A stretch of 64,000 nt of DNA, taken from Gracilaria domingensis (taxonomy: Eukaryota > Rhodophyta > Florideophyceae > Gracilariales > Gracilariaceae). A program made the translations under genes and the position numbers. The notes below the pieces were generated by a model, which was given only the letters and a program-made list of their open reading frames with translations, was not told the origin of the DNA and did not search any database. The number at the start of each line of letters is the position of its first letter. Within the stretch, counting starts at the first letter, position 1. Shown here one piece after another: positions 21,743 through 30,163 of the stretch. The stretch lies in contig VCMS01000025.1 in NCBI GenBank assembly GCA_022539475.1, positions 248,001-312,000 of the forward strand, written 5' to 3'.

Positions 21743-23035
21743 ATGGGCGACTCGTTTACTTTGAAAGTGGGGCCGTCTTCGTCGTCAAGCCAACAAAGCT
21801 CAGTCGAAGTGGATGTGCAGGTCGATGAGACCACCTTATTGGACCTTCGATATCAGCTCTTTTCTCTGACCGATATTGCACCAGAGCGCATATATCTTCG
21901 AGCTAACGGCGTCGTCATTCATCCAAATGATGACACAGACTCTACCAAAACGCTTTCAGATGCTGGCATATCAAAAGAAACATCGTTGCTGTACTCTGAT
22001 GGTCCCCTTCAAGAGGCGCCAAAATCTGAAACAAGTCAATTCGTAAGTCTTGATGATGTTCGACGAGCTTTGCAACGAGTTAAAGTTCAGCCATCAAGTG
22101 CCCCCATAGACCCCAACACGAAGAGATTCCTGTCAAGAGTGAAAACGTATTGGGAATCAATTTTGGAATATGAAGATCCTGCGTTGCAACAGAAGGCATT
22201 GAAGGTCGTTCCCGTGGACCATTTGACGAAATTGGCTGAAGAGGCCTTTCGAAAGAAGGAGTATCCTAGTTTTCGCCATGCTTTTTTCAAACAGGTTTTG
22301 CATTGGTTCAAGCACACTTTCTACACTTGGGTTGATGTTCCAGATTGCTGGTCATGTGGGAAGAAGACGGCATTGGCGGGGACAGAACAACCATCTCCAT
22401 CTGAAACAAAATTTAGAGCTAGTCGCACAGAAGTGTTTAGCTGTGCTTCTTGCGGAGCGGAATCGCGTTTCCCTCGTTATAATGATGCTGCAAAACTTCT
22501 CGAAACAAGAAGAGGCAGATGCGGGGAATGGGCGCAAGCTTTTACGTTAATAGCCCGATCTCTCGGATTTCGTGTCAGAGCCGTACACGACTGGACTGAC
22601 CATGTGTGGACCGAGGTGTATCTACCTGAAGATTCTACAGGTCGCTGGGTGCACGCCGATTCATGCGAGGATATAATGGATGAACCGCTATTATACGAAA
22701 AAGGTTGGGGCAAGAAGTTGAATTACTGCATTGCTACTGGTGTGGATGTCGTGCTTGACGTAACGAAACGATATACAGAGAATTATAGTCAACTGAAAGA
22801 GAGACGAACGCTGGCAAATGAACGTGTTCTGCAGCAAGGATTGTATTCGCTGCATTTGGAATCGCTTGGGTACAAACACGGGTCAGAGCGACAAGATGCT
22901 GAGGTGCGATATGCCAGGGAGCTGGAAGACCTGAATGTGGCTCACAAGAATGAAGGAGAGGCTGACTTGCCTGGAAGGCAGTCGGGTAGTGCGGCATGGG
23001 TGCAGTCAAGAGGCGAAGACGGGTCAAGCAAGTGA
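21743..23035 (+). CDS. PNG1: Peptide:N-glycanase with N-terminal ubiquitin-like domain
   Basis: PNG1/NGLY1 removes N-glycans from misfolded glycoproteins exported from the ER before proteasomal breakdown. The 430-residue protein has a transglutaminase core with the catalytic triad: Cys260 in RCGEWA, His287 in TDHVW and Asp306 in HADSCED. Two CxxC pairs (CWSCGKK and CASCGAES) form the structural zinc site just before it. Residues 1-80 look like a ubiquitin-like fold (DLRYQLFSLTDIAPERIYL, then LSDAGI). The animal PUB and PAW domains are absent, as in yeast and other compact forms. The C-terminal tail is short and charged. Confidence 0.93.
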   Translation: MGDSFTLKVGPSSSSSQQSSVEVDVQVDETTLLDLRYQLFSLTDIAPERIYLRANGVVIHPNDDTDSTKTLSDAGISKETSLLYSDGPLQEAPKSETSQFVSLDDVRRALQRVKVQPSSAPIDPNTKRFLSRVKTYWESILEYEDPALQQKALKVVPVDHLTKLAEEAFRKKEYPSFRHAFFKQVLHWFKHTFYTWVDVPDCWSCGKKTALAGTEQPSPSETKFRASRTEVFSCASCGAESRFPRYNDAAKLLETRRGRCGEWAQAFTLIARSLGFRVRAVHDWTDHVWTEVYLPEDSTGRWVHADSCEDIMDEPLLYEKGWGKKLNYCIATGVDVVLDVTKRYTENYSQLKERRTLANERVLQQGLYSLHLESLGYKHGSERQDAEVRYARELEDLNVAHKNEGEADLPGRQSGSAAWVQSRGEDGSSK

Positions 23036-23412
23036 TTTTAGATGCGCTAGCTTTTGTTAGGATCCATCACAAAACGCATGTAACAATGTGGTATCGCGCA
23101 AATATATGGTTGCTCTTTGAATAATTGGAGGCAGGAGTGCCTAAAATGAAGAGCTCATGAAAGATGAAGAAGATTGCGGCGCTTTCACTTCATCAATTGG
23201 CGGAAACACACGTCCGATAGACCATTTTTACCGGTAGTACTCGTTCAGTCGCATTTACGTGACTCCGCTACGGTTGACCGTAAGCAAACGAAAGGATATC
23301 AAAAACGACCATCTCAAACATGAAGAGAAGCATGCTTGGATACGAAGGGCGAATAACGGAAAGTTGGGCAAGCATTGATCGGCTGAGTGGTACGAGGTGG
23401 TTTGGCAAAGGA
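23036..23412. other. Intergenic, PNG1 to small membrane protein gene
   Basis: These 377 bases hold the convergent 3' ends. Nothing else is visible. Confidence 0.5.
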
Positions 23413-23559
23413 TTAGTTAAGCTTCTTGAGCGGGTCGTTGGCGTACAACAGAGTGTCCGTAGAGGGATCCATTGAAGTTAGGGCGAGAACAGAGCCAATG
23501 GTCAACAAGATGAGACCAATGCTGCTCCAGAAAACGATTTGAAACATTCCAACCTCCAT
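23413..23559 (-). CDS. 48-residue membrane protein resembling the ATP6AP2 C-terminal segment
   Basis: An ATG at 23559 opens a 48-residue frame, MEVGMFQIVFWSSIGLI with LLTIGSVLAL, ending MDPSTDTLLYANDPLKK and two more residues. It has one transmembrane helix followed by a short tail. In V-ATPase accessory subunit ATP6AP2 (renin receptor) the C-terminus has the same layout: a helix, then MDP, then an acidic residue and a tyrosine (DSIIY), then a short basic end. That part of ATP6AP2 sits in the V0 proton channel. The frame is open upstream of the ATG for about 40 codons, so an N-terminal exon or leader is possible. Identity rests on a short motif. Confidence 0.5.
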   Translation of the reverse strand: MEVGMFQIVFWSSIGLILLTIGSVLALTSMDPSTDTLLYANDPLKKLN

Positions 23560-23590
23560 GATGACTCTGGTTGTGGTGGCGAGAGGCAGG

Positions 23591-23618
23591 ACGCGCTGGG
23601 TAGGACGCGCTGGGTAGG
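23591..23618. repeat. Two tandem copies of a 14-bp unit
   Basis: The unit ACGCGCTGGGTAGG occurs twice head to tail in the 5' region of the small membrane protein gene. Confidence 0.8.
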
Positions 23619-23965
23619 TAGGGGAGCAAAGCGGTCTGCTGTTCGTTCATCAACGGAAATGCGCAACCGCAATGTAAATGGAGAAACGTGTACTCGTTTT
23701 CGTTGAATTGCACTCTGCCATTTGGCTGACCAATCACAGGTTTACGGCGATGACTCTGGGAAGATGACGGCTGCTTTTGGGCAGCGCCTGTCAGACGCCG
23801 TCAAGAGTCAGTCTGGGGCGAGCAGTAAGGCGGAATCTCAGCCTCGAGGGCTCCGCTGTGCTGCGGTCATAGACCGTGCAGCAATGCCAGGTGAACCAAC
23901 AGCATCGAGGCAGACACAACCGTCAGCACCAGCCTTCGCTTCCAGGCGTGCTTCCTCCCCAGCCG

Positions 23966-24829
23966 ATGATTCAGCGGCTCGGCTTCTCTTGGCTGCCTCT
24001 GCGTCGCAAGGGGAGCGCGGTTTCTGTGAAAAAGATGACCAAACCCACAGCAGAGAGGAATGTGCCCGCGCCATCTGCCAAATGGGATGTGCTAGTGTTG
24101 CTCGTGCTCATCGCGTTGTTGGTATACGTTGACGTGTTTGTGCCACCATACGTGCGACCTGTCAATTTGGACGATCCGGCCTATAAGTTCCCTCACATTC
24201 CAGACATTGTGCCTGCTGGCGCAGTGGTCGTGATCAACTTTTTCGGTCCCCTTATACCATTGTTTCTAACGCATTTCCGAACGCTAAGATTTATTAGACC
24301 CTTGTTTCTAATATACACACTGTCTCTCTTCGAGGCAAACATTCTAACCATGTTGATTACAACTGTCTTCAAAGCTATTGTTGGTAGGCCACGTCCGCAT
24401 TTTTCCAGCGTTTGCGAATCATATGCTCCAAACGTGGAGAACCTCTGTGTAGGTCACGAAAGCGCTGTCAGAGAAGCAAGAAAGTCTTTTCCGAGCGGTC
24501 ATTCGTCGTTATCATTCAGTGCTGCCACCTTTGTATTTCTATACCTAACACTTCGTCTTCGAATAGGCGAGGTAGATGCACCAGCCAGATTAGGGAGGAT
24601 GGTGGTGGCTATCCTACCAATGACTGGCGCGGGACTCATTGCTGTATCGAGAACGATTGATTACCATCACCATTATTCCGATATTGTTGCCGGTACTGCC
24701 ATGGGAGTATCCATTGCCGCGTTTGTGTTTTGGAGCCGAATGAATTCTATGTCGAAGGCTATGCAACTTGCAGATACAGAAAGAAATGAGTATATACCAG
24801 TTGCTGTCGTAAACGAGGATTCAGTATGA
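23966..24829 (+). CDS. PAP2-family lipid phosphate phosphatase
   Basis: This multi-pass membrane protein carries the three phosphatase motifs: KAIVGRPRPHF, PSGH, and SRTIDYHHHYSD with the active-site histidines. It also has several hydrophobic segments (WDVLVLLVLIALLVYVDVF, VVINFFGPLIPLFL, FVFLYLTL). Members dephosphorylate phosphatidic acid, lysophosphatidate or diacylglycerol pyrophosphate at membranes. The first ATG in frame is at 23966 (287 residues). The ATG at 24035, just before KPTAERN, is an equally good start. Confidence 0.9.
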   Translation: MIQRLGFSWLPLRRKGSAVSVKKMTKPTAERNVPAPSAKWDVLVLLVLIALLVYVDVFVPPYVRPVNLDDPAYKFPHIPDIVPAGAVVVINFFGPLIPLFLTHFRTLRFIRPLFLIYTLSLFEANILTMLITTVFKAIVGRPRPHFSSVCESYAPNVENLCVGHESAVREARKSFPSGHSSLSFSAATFVFLYLTLRLRIGEVDAPARLGRMVVAILPMTGAGLIAVSRTIDYHHHYSDIVAGTAMGVSIAAFVFWSRMNSMSKAMQLADTERNEYIPVAVVNEDSV

Positions 24830-26242
24830 CGCATGACGCATCAGTCTGACGAGTCGGTATAAAGATGAAAGAGTCGAGTAACCGACGTGACAAATCATGC
24901 AGAATGTGATCACGAAAATGGCTTTACGTTTCCAGCTACAGGGTAGTTGTAACACGAAAGAAGCCCAACATGGTATGACGACATTTTGAAGAGATCCAGC
25001 TGTGATGAAATTTGTCGACGAAAGGCACGAAAGGCGCCAAGCACATTTGTGATTTCTACAGCTCTGTGAACTTTGGTTGAAAATAGGCTGCTATTACAGA
25101 ATGAAACGTTCGAGGTTCATCGCATCCATGGTCTCCTGTTAAGCATAGAAAATCTAAAAGAATCAGAGCTAGGAAGGCTTTGAGCAGGAGAACTCGGTAC
25201 TGAAATGGTTTCGTAGATGAAAGGGGCAGCCCTCAGAAAGAAAAGGGTCAAAGTTAAAAGTAAAAGGACCGTGACGCGATTCGATCGAAATTGACGTATC
25301 CTTGTATGAGAAGCAGTGACGCCGTTAGTTTTCACAAACTACGAAGATAATATGCCCTAAGAATGTTATGATTGACATATGTGGAACCGTGTACTCACAT
25401 CTTCTTCGGGGAAGCCGTTACGGGTAGCAAAGGGCACGCGGCTTCTTCATCGAGCTCCGTTGTTGGCATTTTGGTTGTAGGATTCAATTGTTGATACATA
25501 TGTTGAGGACGTAGTATCGCTACAGAAAGCAGTTAAACAGGGGTTTGACCTGCCGTAAGGACAGAGTTGATACACATGTTTACTGTGATGGTCTACAGCT
25601 CGTTGATGATCAGGTCAAGAGCAAGCTGCCTGGGCCCATACTACCCCTCGTGGTCCGTTGGATGATTATGAATCCAGCAAATGTACAAGGGTAGGTGGCA
25701 TGTCTCGTGCGTCAGAGGATGGCTCCAATACAACTCGTGACAAGCGAGTTCTTCGAGCAGGCTAGGAATGACACAGAATGGCATAACCCACATTGTGGCG
25801 CACAACAGCACGGGGCATTTGGTGAGGCCCAATCAAAATGCATACAGTTCGTAACTCAACATTGCCACAACACACCGTTGATGCAGATTAGCATGGTTCG
25901 AAGTCCGAACGTATGATTACAAGGGTATAGATGGATGGTCGTAGACCGCTTCTTAGAAGCTAAGTTCAAAGGTAGCCCATGATGATTTCAAAGTTCGGGG
26001 AACGGTGCCTCTTCACGAAACACCCTTCTGGCCTTCCTGAAGAGAGAGAATAATCTAAATATATAATACTCCTGTAGTTTCGGAATAGGGAACTGAGGAC
26101 CAAAGTAAAGACGAAGAAACAACCTTCCCCAGACTCAACAGCTTTTAAAGCAAGACTTGCAAACTCGACTTTCGCATCCAGAGTAAAGCAACACCTTTTC
26201 ATCTGGCGTGAGTTCCAGTTCTCACTTCAGAACGTTAAGTAA
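24830..26242. other. Long intergenic region with one possible small gene
   Basis: These 1.4 kb lie between PAP2 and the MFS gene. Apart from the candidate spliced small gene at 25117-25469 (minus), I see only short frames on both strands (25641-25916, 25966-26202) that lack plausible features. Confidence 0.45.
25117..25469 (-). CDS. Possible small single-pass membrane protein with one intron
   Basis: An ATG at 25469 opens 23 codons (MPTTELDEEAACPLLPV...) up to a consensus donor GTGAGT at 25398. An acceptor ACAAG after a pyrimidine-rich run ends at 25301, and the joined frame continues to 25117 (84 residues). It encodes a basic stretch (IRQFRSNR) and one strong membrane helix (VTVLLLLTLTLFFL). 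The layout is a small tail- or signal-anchored protein. I recognise no family, and the splice pair is predicted by eye. Confidence 0.3.
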
Positions 26243-27553
26243 TCACTCTACAGCTTCTAGGTCCATGGGTGCTTCGCAAGGACGTTCGACAAACTTTGAA
26301 GATCGCGAGAGAGCACACGAAGCAATCACACCAGTCACTGCAAGTGCCGCCAGCATAAAAAATGAAGCAATGTATTCACCTGTGATGTCTCGCAGGGCAC
26401 CAACTCCCACATGAACAATGCTCATTCCAAGATTTTCAACAGCTTTGTAAACGCCCAACGCAAGCGGCACAATTGCATCTTCTACAGAAAGAGCAACGGA
26501 ACTCATTAACGTGACGGGTGCAGCACCAAAGCCAACTGCTATAGATATCAAACCGAGGTACAGGAGAGTTGCGGATGAGATTGATTTCATCAAGGAAACT
26601 GAGCATAGAAGGGCGCCCAGGGTGAGCAAGACGCAGCAGCTGGCCAAAATGTAACCACGATGACCAGTTCTATCTTGCAGAACTCCAAATAATGGAGATG
26701 TAAAACCGGCGTATAACAGAAGCCCTCCAGATAGTAACCCAGAGTGTATAGGATTCCACCCAAACGACGTTCGAAACGCATCCGGCGCGAAGTGTATCAG
26801 TGTGAACACTACACTCGCTACAACTAACCAGTCATATGATATAAGCCAAAACGGAATTGTAAGCTTCTTCATCATCATCTTCAGGAGACCAATGGACGGT
26901 ATCGCAAAGGATGACACCGTTTGCGGGTTGAGTCTTGAGTACGCTACGGTTGCCAGAAATGGTGGTATGCAGAACAGTACTGAACACCACATGGCAAAGT
27001 TCAGATTGAACTTATCGTACAAAACCGCTGGAAGAGTTAATCCAATGTACGAGGCCAGCCGGCTGACTAGAAGCATCGCACCAAAGCCTATTCCAGACTG
27101 TGATCGAAAGCATTGTGCTATAATAGCTCCTTGTAGAGTGGTAAGCGCTCCATCGCATAAACCAAAGAGAAAACGACCAACTACGAGAAGTCCGTACGAC
27201 GAATGCGCAACGCCTAAGGCGCAGAGAACGGTAGAAAGCATGATAAAAGAAGATAAGAGTATGGCCGACGGTGCGTAAGGAAAGCAACTCAAAGCCACAC
27301 CGGAAACGACAGGCAGAACGATTCCAGGAATTGCTTGTGAGGAGAACAGAAGTCCATATTCGATCCGTTGCAAACTGAGGGCCTGAATGATAGCCGGACC
27401 CAAGGAAGAGAGTGAATGCTTGTTGTAGTGGGATCCTATAGTGATAAGGGACGTAGTGAAAAGCAGTATACCTCTATTGCACGAAACCTCGGCAGATGAG
27501 GGTTCAGTCTCACTGGATACCGCTTGATAATTGCGCTTGTCGGACTGAGTCAT
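26243..27553 (-). CDS. Major facilitator superfamily transporter, MFSD1-like
   Basis: The frame encodes a 436-residue protein with about twelve hydrophobic segments and the MFS half-repeat layout. The loop GRFLFGLCDGALTTLQGA after the fourth segment and the central break after the sixth (YSRLNPQTV) are typical. The start is the ATG at 27553 (MTQSDKRNY); the upstream open sequence has no ATG. The second half contains FGVLQDRTGHRGYIL, the equivalent of the conserved loop between segments 8 and 9. Overall it most resembles the MFSD1/lysosomal dipeptide transporter branch, but the substrate cannot be read from the sequence. Confidence 0.8.
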   Translation of the reverse strand: MTQSDKRNYQAVSSETEPSSAEVSCNRGILLFTTSLITIGSHYNKHSLSSLGPAIIQALSLQRIEYGLLFSSQAIPGIVLPVVSGVALSCFPYAPSAILLSSFIMLSTVLCALGVAHSSYGLLVVGRFLFGLCDGALTTLQGAIIAQCFRSQSGIGFGAMLLVSRLASYIGLTLPAVLYDKFNLNFAMWCSVLFCIPPFLATVAYSRLNPQTVSSFAIPSIGLLKMMMKKLTIPFWLISYDWLVVASVVFTLIHFAPDAFRTSFGWNPIHSGLLSGGLLLYAGFTSPLFGVLQDRTGHRGYILASCCVLLTLGALLCSVSLMKSISSATLLYLGLISIAVGFGAAPVTLMSSVALSVEDAIVPLALGVYKAVENLGMSIVHVGVGALRDITGEYIASFFMLAALAVTGVIASCALSRSSKFVERPCEAPMDLEAVE

Positions 27554-28335
27554 AATGCTCGTGTCACAGAAATTCAACTTGGACGACGCGTTTGCTGTCC
27601 AGAGAGAGTAGTTTGAGTGTACTAAAGACTCAAATAGCAGAGCTCGTGTGGAACTCTAGCAGCAGCGGGTATTCAATCCTTAGGGGCTAACATATTATCC
27701 CTCCTCAACCATACGTTGGCTCTCAGCATGCCGCCAGTCTTCCAGCAGCTGGCCTGCGCTCGCGAGCGTAGCAATGACCGTACTCTCTTGCACAGTATCA
27801 TATCATACAGTACAACACACTTTCGAGTACCGACGGTACACTTCAGATCAATAATTGAGATTTGTAGTTTTATTACAACATTCTGCATGTCTTAGACGCA
27901 TTATGCTCTGATCGGGAGTTTGGAATGATCCTCAGAATTGATATGATACCAACGGTACTGTAGTACCTGAAGCTGGTATCCCTCTTCCCGTCGGTAGAAG
28001 CCATTTGCAACTCACCATAACAGGAAGGGACGGTCCACATCGTCGTGAAAGATGCAATTAGGTCTCTGAAAGGGGAAAACTTGTTCTCGCTCAAACCAGG
28101 TTTGCAAGCTGAGGATCGCATGCAATTCACGCAGCCACAGAACCAGACTACTTCCGAACTCCGTCTTCTCTTGAGGGCCGGTTGCTCTTCTATTGCGTAA
28201 TTGTTGAGTCTAATCGCAATTGACAGCGCAATACTCCCCACGAAAGCACTCAGATATAAACACAGAGCAAAGAGCCTTCACGCTTTCTGCGGAACAGCTT
28301 ATATTAGCATTCTGCAAACGAGACGAATAGTTTCA
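27554..28335. promoter_or_regulatory. Divergent region between the MFS and PrmA-like genes
   Basis: The 782 bases hold both promoters. A frame at 27873-28241 (minus) opens at GTG only and has no features. Part of the sequence before 28336 is open in frame with the PrmA-like gene and could encode an N-terminal targeting extension if a non-ATG start or an upstream exon exists. Confidence 0.4.
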
Positions 28336-29295
28336 ATGCCGCTTCACCGAATTCAAGTATCCATCCAATTTTCTGAGGAGGCTAATTTCATCTCAGACTT
28401 TCTCTTTGAACTAGGCGCTTTATCAGTCTCAGTTGAGGACGGCTTTCGTGGAACTGATTATGAAACTCCCATTTTTGACGAACCTCCACTATTAGGGACA
28501 CTGGCTGCGAAACCAATTCCAATACTCTGGAAGAATGCCAAAATCTCTGCTCTCTATCCAATCCAATGTGACATAGAACAACTTACAATGCTAATCGCAA
28601 CGGAATTCAACCTCGTCGAATCGCCCATATTCTCGTTAGAAAGCGATCTGTTCGATGAGAAGGATCCAGACACATGGATCCGAGAAGTGCAAGCGTCGTT
28701 TGTGCCGATTGTTGTTGGGCGAATTCGCATCTCGTTCCCATGGCACGACGTGGATCCTTCGTTCACAAACATCAAACTGGAACCAGGATGTGCTTTTGGC
28801 ACTGGTGAGCATCCCACAACGAAACTCTGTCTAGGTTGGCTTCAAAGGACGATTAAGCCCAATATGACGCTACTGGATTTTGGAACCGGAAGTGGGATAC
28901 TGGCGATTGCAGCCGTTTTATTCGGTGAGGGTATCCATGCAGTTGGAGTTGATCTCGACGTGAATGCCGTAAGCACTGCGATATCCAACGCTAAGAGAAA
29001 TCATGTACTGGATGATGTTGTATTTTGCGAAAGTTGCGATGAGCCTCAAGGTAAGAAGTATGATGTTATCGTGGCAAACATTTTGGCAGAACCTCTGAAG
29101 TGGCTCGCAGCTAAACTGGTCTGTCAACTGAAGCCTGGAGGTTACATCGGCCTCGCCGGTGTTTTGTGCTCACAAGCTGTAGACGTCATGCAGAGTTATC
29201 AGCGTGAAGGAATTGTTCTTGAACAGGCGGAGGTAGATAACAACTGGGCACTGCTGATCGGAAGAAAGCCTGCAAGCCAACCCAAACACGAATGA
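28336..29295 (+). CDS. Ribosomal protein L11 methyltransferase-like (PrmA family)
   Basis: The 319-residue protein starts MPLHRIQVSIQF and has the PrmA layout. An N-terminal substrate-recognition domain is followed by LEPGCAFGTGEHPTTKLCL, then SAM-binding motif I LLDFGTGSGILAIAA, an acidic ribose-binding position in AVGVDLDVNAV, and the active-site-region motif VANILAEPL. PrmA trimethylates lysines of bacterial-type ribosomal protein L11, so a plastid or mitochondrial role is likely. The frame stays open for 45 codons upstream without an ATG; that stretch could hold transit-peptide sequence. No break is seen. Confidence 0.88.
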   Translation: MPLHRIQVSIQFSEEANFISDFLFELGALSVSVEDGFRGTDYETPIFDEPPLLGTLAAKPIPILWKNAKISALYPIQCDIEQLTMLIATEFNLVESPIFSLESDLFDEKDPDTWIREVQASFVPIVVGRIRISFPWHDVDPSFTNIKLEPGCAFGTGEHPTTKLCLGWLQRTIKPNMTLLDFGTGSGILAIAAVLFGEGIHAVGVDLDVNAVSTAISNAKRNHVLDDVVFCESCDEPQGKKYDVIVANILAEPLKWLAAKLVCQLKPGGYIGLAGVLCSQAVDVMQSYQREGIVLEQAEVDNNWALLIGRKPASQPKHE

Positions 29296-29412
29296 ATCGT
29301 TTGTACAGGAATTCGAAGCAATGAAAATGTCCCGACTCTCACACAGAAGTAAATATCTGGCAATTGGAGGTACGACGATGTAATTTTTGAGAAAGAATGA
29401 AAGCAGGTTGAC

Positions 29413-29452
29413 GTCGCGACGGCCTTAGGAAAAACTACGCACTGTGAGGAAC
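29413..29452 (+). repeat. Left copy of a 40-bp inverted repeat pair
   Basis: The 40 bases starting GTCGCGACGGCCTTAGG and ending CACTGTGAGGAAC are the reverse complement of 41300-41340, with one mismatch and a two-base gap. See the matching entry. Confidence 0.85.
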
Positions 29453-29747
29453 AGCGAAACCCAACTTCAATAAATTTATTGCTCCCGAAGAAAATTTTCT
29501 CCCACTTACCGTCGTCCGTTTCGTGCGTGACAGCGAGAGCTACACGCTAAATACTGTGCCACTTTATAGCGGTACGAGCTTAATTTTCAGCGTCCATTGA
29601 ATATTGACGCTATTCATTGCCTCCGATGCTTCTGATTCTCCACTTACGATACGTTAGATTCTCCCACGTTGCACACTCAAACAGAACCGTGGAATGCGCT
29701 CGTACGTCTTTGCAGGACAACACGATTTGCAATTGCGTTCCACAAAA

Positions 29748-29780
29748 CGCGCCACAAAAACGCGCCACAAAAACGCGCCA
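29748..29780 (+). repeat. 13-bp tandem repeat upstream of the hAT transposase
   Basis: The unit CGCGCCACAAAAA occurs twice in full (29748-29760, 29761-29773), followed by a partial third copy CGCGCCA. Subterminal repeats of this kind are bound by BED-finger transposases in several hAT families; a link here is inference. Confidence 0.8.
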
Positions 29781-30163
29781 TGATAACCTAGGTCAAAGAA
29801 AGTTTACTGGTGCTAATCTGGCCTATTTTGCTGGAGTTCTCAGCGAGAACAAGTTCACTCAAATGGCGCCAACTCACCCCATGTGTTCTATTCCAGTTCC
29901 GTTCGTTAAAGGTTCAACAAACTTGGTTCCTACTCTCCGGACCTCCACTCTCGCGTACTTAGAGCCACCCGCAGCCGTTTGCCGTCGCCATACTCATCTC
30001 TCAAACCAGTTGCGTCTCGTCAACCCGCCCGACTATCCGCATACCCAAATCTATGCCGCTCTTCGTAGTCCTTGTTCAACGCAACTCAAGCTTTTACGAC
30101 CCGCATGCACAAGTCATCGTGCAATTATCTGAAAAGTCACCTGCTTAGCGCTCTCAGAATTAT

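Larger units (their letters stand above)
29296..30163. other. Island-to-repeat boundary upstream of the hAT gene
   Basis: This 868-base stretch holds a 40-bp segment inverted at 41300-41340, a 14-bp perfect palindrome CAATAAATTTATTG at about 29469-29482, and a 13-bp tandem repeat. The frame at 29617-30132 looks non-coding in composition. Confidence 0.5.

Noticed and set aside
23722-24132. 136-codon frame overlapping the start of the PAP2 gene
   Set aside because: It overlaps the PAP2 coding region in another frame and has low-complexity alanine/serine composition.
27873-28241. 122-codon minus-strand frame between the MFS and PrmA-like genes
   Set aside because: It starts at GTG, has no domain, and lies in the divergent promoter region.
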